Of a DNA stretch of 64,000 nucleotides, positions 61,848 to 64,000 are shown in pieces (the stretch's first letter is position 1; each line of letters starts with the position of its first letter). Origin of the DNA: Bacteroidota bacterium (lineage in GTDB: Bacteria; Bacteroidota; Bacteroidia; Chitinophagales; Chitinophagaceae); the NCBI GenBank assembly GCA_005882315.1, contig VBAR01000001.1, positions 2,243,736-2,307,735 on the forward strand, given 5' to 3'. Under the pieces are notes generated by a model. That model made no database searches and had not been told where the DNA came from. It was given only the letters and a program-made list of their open reading frames with translations. The position numbers and the translations under genes are program-made.

Positions 61848-62714
61848 ATGGATAGAAGAAATTTTTTAGAAACATCGTTAACGATTGGTGCCGGTGGTTT
61901 AGTTGCACCTTCATTATTAAATCAGCCTGATATGACAAACAATTCAACAGAATTCAAAGATGATATATCCATTGCACAATGGGCATTAGTGGAAGAAATA
62001 AGAGCCGGCAAATGGAAGAACCTTGATTTCCCCCGTATTGCCCGTGAAGATTTTGGTGTGAATGGGATTGAATTTGTAAATACTTTATTTGAAGTGCCTA
62101 CAGAAGATTACCTGAAGAAATTAAAGCAGAATGCAAAGGATCATGGAGTAACAATGGTACTTATTATGTGTGACCAGGAAGGTGATGGATGTTCAGATAC
62201 TAAGGAAGGACAAAAACAATTTGTGATCAATCACCGCAAATGGGTTGATATTGCTCACTATCTCGGTTGCCATGCCATACGTACCAATTGCCGTGGTCCA
62301 CAGAATGCTGATAAGAAAGAAGCATTGAAATGGTCGACAGATGCATATAACCAGTTACTGGAATATGCAAAACCTGCCAACATCAGCATTGTAATAGAAA
62401 ATCATGGTGGTGTTTCTAATGATGCTGATTGGATGGTTGACCTGGTAAAGAAAATAAAGAATCCTTCTTTTGGTACTTATCCTGATTGGAGAAAACCATC
62501 TCCTGAGTTTGATAATTATGAGTATCTCAGGAAAACATTGCCTTATGCAAAAGGAATGTCGTATCGTAATCAACCAACTGATGACTTAACGATTAAGATG
62601 ATCGAGTTGAGTAAAAAAGGAGGCTATAAAGGATGGTATGGTATTGAATCAACCGGAAGAGAAGAAATTAAAAAAGGAGTGGAGATGCTGAAGAAATACT
62701 TGTTGAATCAATAA
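61848..62714 (+). CDS. sugar phosphate isomerase/epimerase family protein, exported
   Basis: A 288-residue TIM-barrel protein (Xyl_isomerase-type AP endonuclease 2 fold). A Tat-like signal (MDRRNFLETSLTIGAGGL) is followed by IAQWALVEEIRAGKWKNLDF, a GVNGIEFVNTLFE motif, and the metal-site segments NHGGVSNDADWMVDL and YPDWRKPSPEFDNYEYL. Its partner gene is the upstream oxidoreductase. I use ATG 61848; the GTG at 61812 would read repeat DNA. Substrate unknown. Confidence 0.85.
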   Translation: MDRRNFLETSLTIGAGGLVAPSLLNQPDMTNNSTEFKDDISIAQWALVEEIRAGKWKNLDFPRIAREDFGVNGIEFVNTLFEVPTEDYLKKLKQNAKDHGVTMVLIMCDQEGDGCSDTKEGQKQFVINHRKWVDIAHYLGCHAIRTNCRGPQNADKKEALKWSTDAYNQLLEYAKPANISIVIENHGGVSNDADWMVDLVKKIKNPSFGTYPDWRKPSPEFDNYEYLRKTLPYAKGMSYRNQPTDDLTIKMIELSKKGGYKGWYGIESTGREEIKKGVEMLKKYLLNQ

Positions 62715-62800
62715 GCGGCTGCCTTTTAATTTTGCTTTTGAATTAAAGCCTTACAATTGGAAAGTTGTTGAGTGGAGGACATCTCCGTTATTAGGATAAT

Positions 62801-64000
62801 TTATTTATACTTGTCGAACCCATATCGGTGATACAAATCCTTGTAGCGCTGATCCTGCCTCATAGATTCAAAAAGCGGATCTATTTTCAGTAATCTGAAT
62901 TCCCTTTCCCGGTTCACAAAAGATCTTTCCAGGCTTAGGAAACAGGAATCTTTTAACTGGTATTGAGTATAAATTCTGGCAATGTTAAAATCAATATCAA
63001 GATTTTTGTTGGCAGGCTTTTCTTGTAATTGCCGCAGAATATTTTTGCTTTCCACAAGGTCACCTTTTTTGAAATAGGCAATCGATAAGTAACAAAGTAA
63101 ATCTGCGGAAATATTTGTTTTTTCATTTAAAAGAATTGGTTTTATTAATTGGATGACCTGGTCATAATCTCCTGCATAAAATCGGGAGAAGAAATACTGA
63201 TTTTTCAATCCAAGATGCTCGGGAAATAGCTTTCGTCCCTCTGCAATATACTTTTCAGCTTCATGGAAGTTCTTTTTGTAAATATTGGCATTAGAAACAA
63301 TTATATAACCGTTGAAGTCTGCCGGGTCAGAAGCGATAGCATCTAATCCGAGTCTTTCGGCCTTATCAAAATCACCCATCCATAGCAGGAAATAAGCATA
63401 CCTGTTTTTTATAAGAGATGCGGAAGGACTCAACTGTATGGATTTTTCAAAATTCAATTTAGCCGTTGCGAAATCAAGTTCGATTGCCCATGCTGAAAGA
63501 GCTAACGCAGAATAACCTTCCGCAAGATCAGGATCAAGACGAATTGCATTGTATGCATATGATTTAGCTTCCCTGATGGCATTATAGTCGGCAAATGCGC
63601 CGGCCCTGTAGATGGTCCATATTTTAGCAAGAGCCATATAAGCATGAGCAGGCGCAAAAAGGGAATCCCCACTGATTGCTCGCAGAAAGTACTCAATGCT
63701 TTTTTCAAACTCCTCTTTTTTATATAACAGAAAGCCTTTCAGATATTCAGAATAAACTGCAGGATCGGTTTCCTTTTTAACTAATCTTGGTTTTTCTGAT
63801 TCCGACAATGTGACCCTGAGCTTTTCAACAATGTTATTAGCAATACTGTCCTGAATCGCAAAAATATCTTTGGGTTCTTTATCAAACCGCTGTGACCAAA
63901 TAACTTTATTGTCTTTTACACGAACCAATGTGGTGGTGATACGAAGAACGTTGCCTGCTAATTGTATGCTTCCCGAAAGAACATTGCTTACTTTTAGTTT
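62801..64000 (-). CDS. FlgO/TolB-like and TPR domain protein (5' end outside window)
   Basis: The frame remains open to the window end on the minus strand, so the N-terminus is missing. The visible part begins VSNVLSGSIQLAGNVLRITT and IWSQRFDKEPKDIFAIQDSI, typical of the TolB/FlgO-like domain behind adenylate-cyclase- or HTH-type regulators. It continues into about ten TPR-like helices (YFLRAISGDSLFAPAHAYMALAK). The upstream portion, probably a signalling or DNA-binding domain, cannot be seen. Confidence 0.75.
   Translation of the reverse strand, partial: KLKVSNVLSGSIQLAGNVLRITTTLVRVKDNKVIWSQRFDKEPKDIFAIQDSIANNIVEKLRVTLSESEKPRLVKKETDPAVYSEYLKGFLLYKKEEFEKSIEYFLRAISGDSLFAPAHAYMALAKIWTIYRAGAFADYNAIREAKSYAYNAIRLDPDLAEGYSALALSAWAIELDFATAKLNFEKSIQLSPSASLIKNRYAYFLLWMGDFDKAERLGLDAIASDPADFNGYIIVSNANIYKKNFHEAEKYIAEGRKLFPEHLGLKNQYFFSRFYAGDYDQVIQLIKPILLNEKTNISADLLCYLSIAYFKKGDLVESKNILRQLQEKPANKNLDIDFNIARIYTQYQLKDSCFLSLERSFVNREREFRLLKIDPLFESMRQDQRYKDLYHRYGFDKYK

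Overview
This window looks like a chromosomal segment of a Bacteroidota bacterium, most likely of the order Chitinophagales (Chitinophagaceae-like). Supporting signs are a SusC/SusD/DUF1735 trio, a type IX secretion 'gliding motility' C-terminal sorting domain, a PD40/OmpA protein of PorE-like architecture, DUF3467, DUF1573 and DUF3826 proteins, fused 2-oxoacid dehydrogenase E1 proteins, AT-rich DNA, and TAnnTTTG-type promoter boxes with few Shine-Dalgarno sites. Genus placement is inference.

Layout. 1-4312: tail of a rhamnosidase (GH78), a DUF3826 protein and a BNR/sialidase-like protein, probably part of a pectin/rhamnose glycan locus. 4367-20387: mostly minus-strand housekeeping and envelope genes (gamma-carbonic-anhydrase-like protein, class III aminotransferase on plus, SDR, a large T9SS-exported PKD-type protein, alpha/beta hydrolase, Lnt, GuaB, DprA, PD40/OmpA protein, QueE, FolD). 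20488-29281: outer-membrane proteins on plus, including an HhH protein and SusC/SusD/DUF1735, closed by a strong terminator. 29411-36572: DUF3467, a four-helix-bundle (IVP) gene inside an inverted-repeat pair, RadC, Prs, bL25, Pth, an FAH-family enzyme and a fused E1. 36602-37427: a broken tRNA-Met copy, an intact tRNA-Met and a tandem array of two 328-bp units, each made of a tRNA 3' fragment, a hairpin, a GIY-YIG nuclease gene and a 14-bp palindrome. 37469-51086: GNAT, aminotransferase, two DUF1573 proteins, second fused E1, PhzF, DCC protein, YebC, APC permease, then a four-gene plus operon (DAACS symporter, DedA, MFS, GT9). 51100-52200: small TM peptide, FecR-like fragment and an ECF sigma-like protein lacking region 4. 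52429-64000: ABC-F, Sua5, a dienelactone hydrolase-like protein, DUF4399, a short asparaginase, a regulatory-domain lipoprotein, two secreted Tat-type sugar enzymes, and a TPR protein running off the end.

Most genes are ordinary. The unusual content is in the non-coding DNA. Several families of short dispersed repeats and perfect palindromes recur, and they have invaded a tRNA copy, another repeat, signal-peptide coding regions, a protein C-terminus and an ABC-F linker. The most notable structure is the tRNA-Met/GIY-YIG tandem array, where the same palindrome joins every unit at the point corresponding to tRNA anticodon-loop position 37/38. All function calls come from reading motifs by eye; no search was run.
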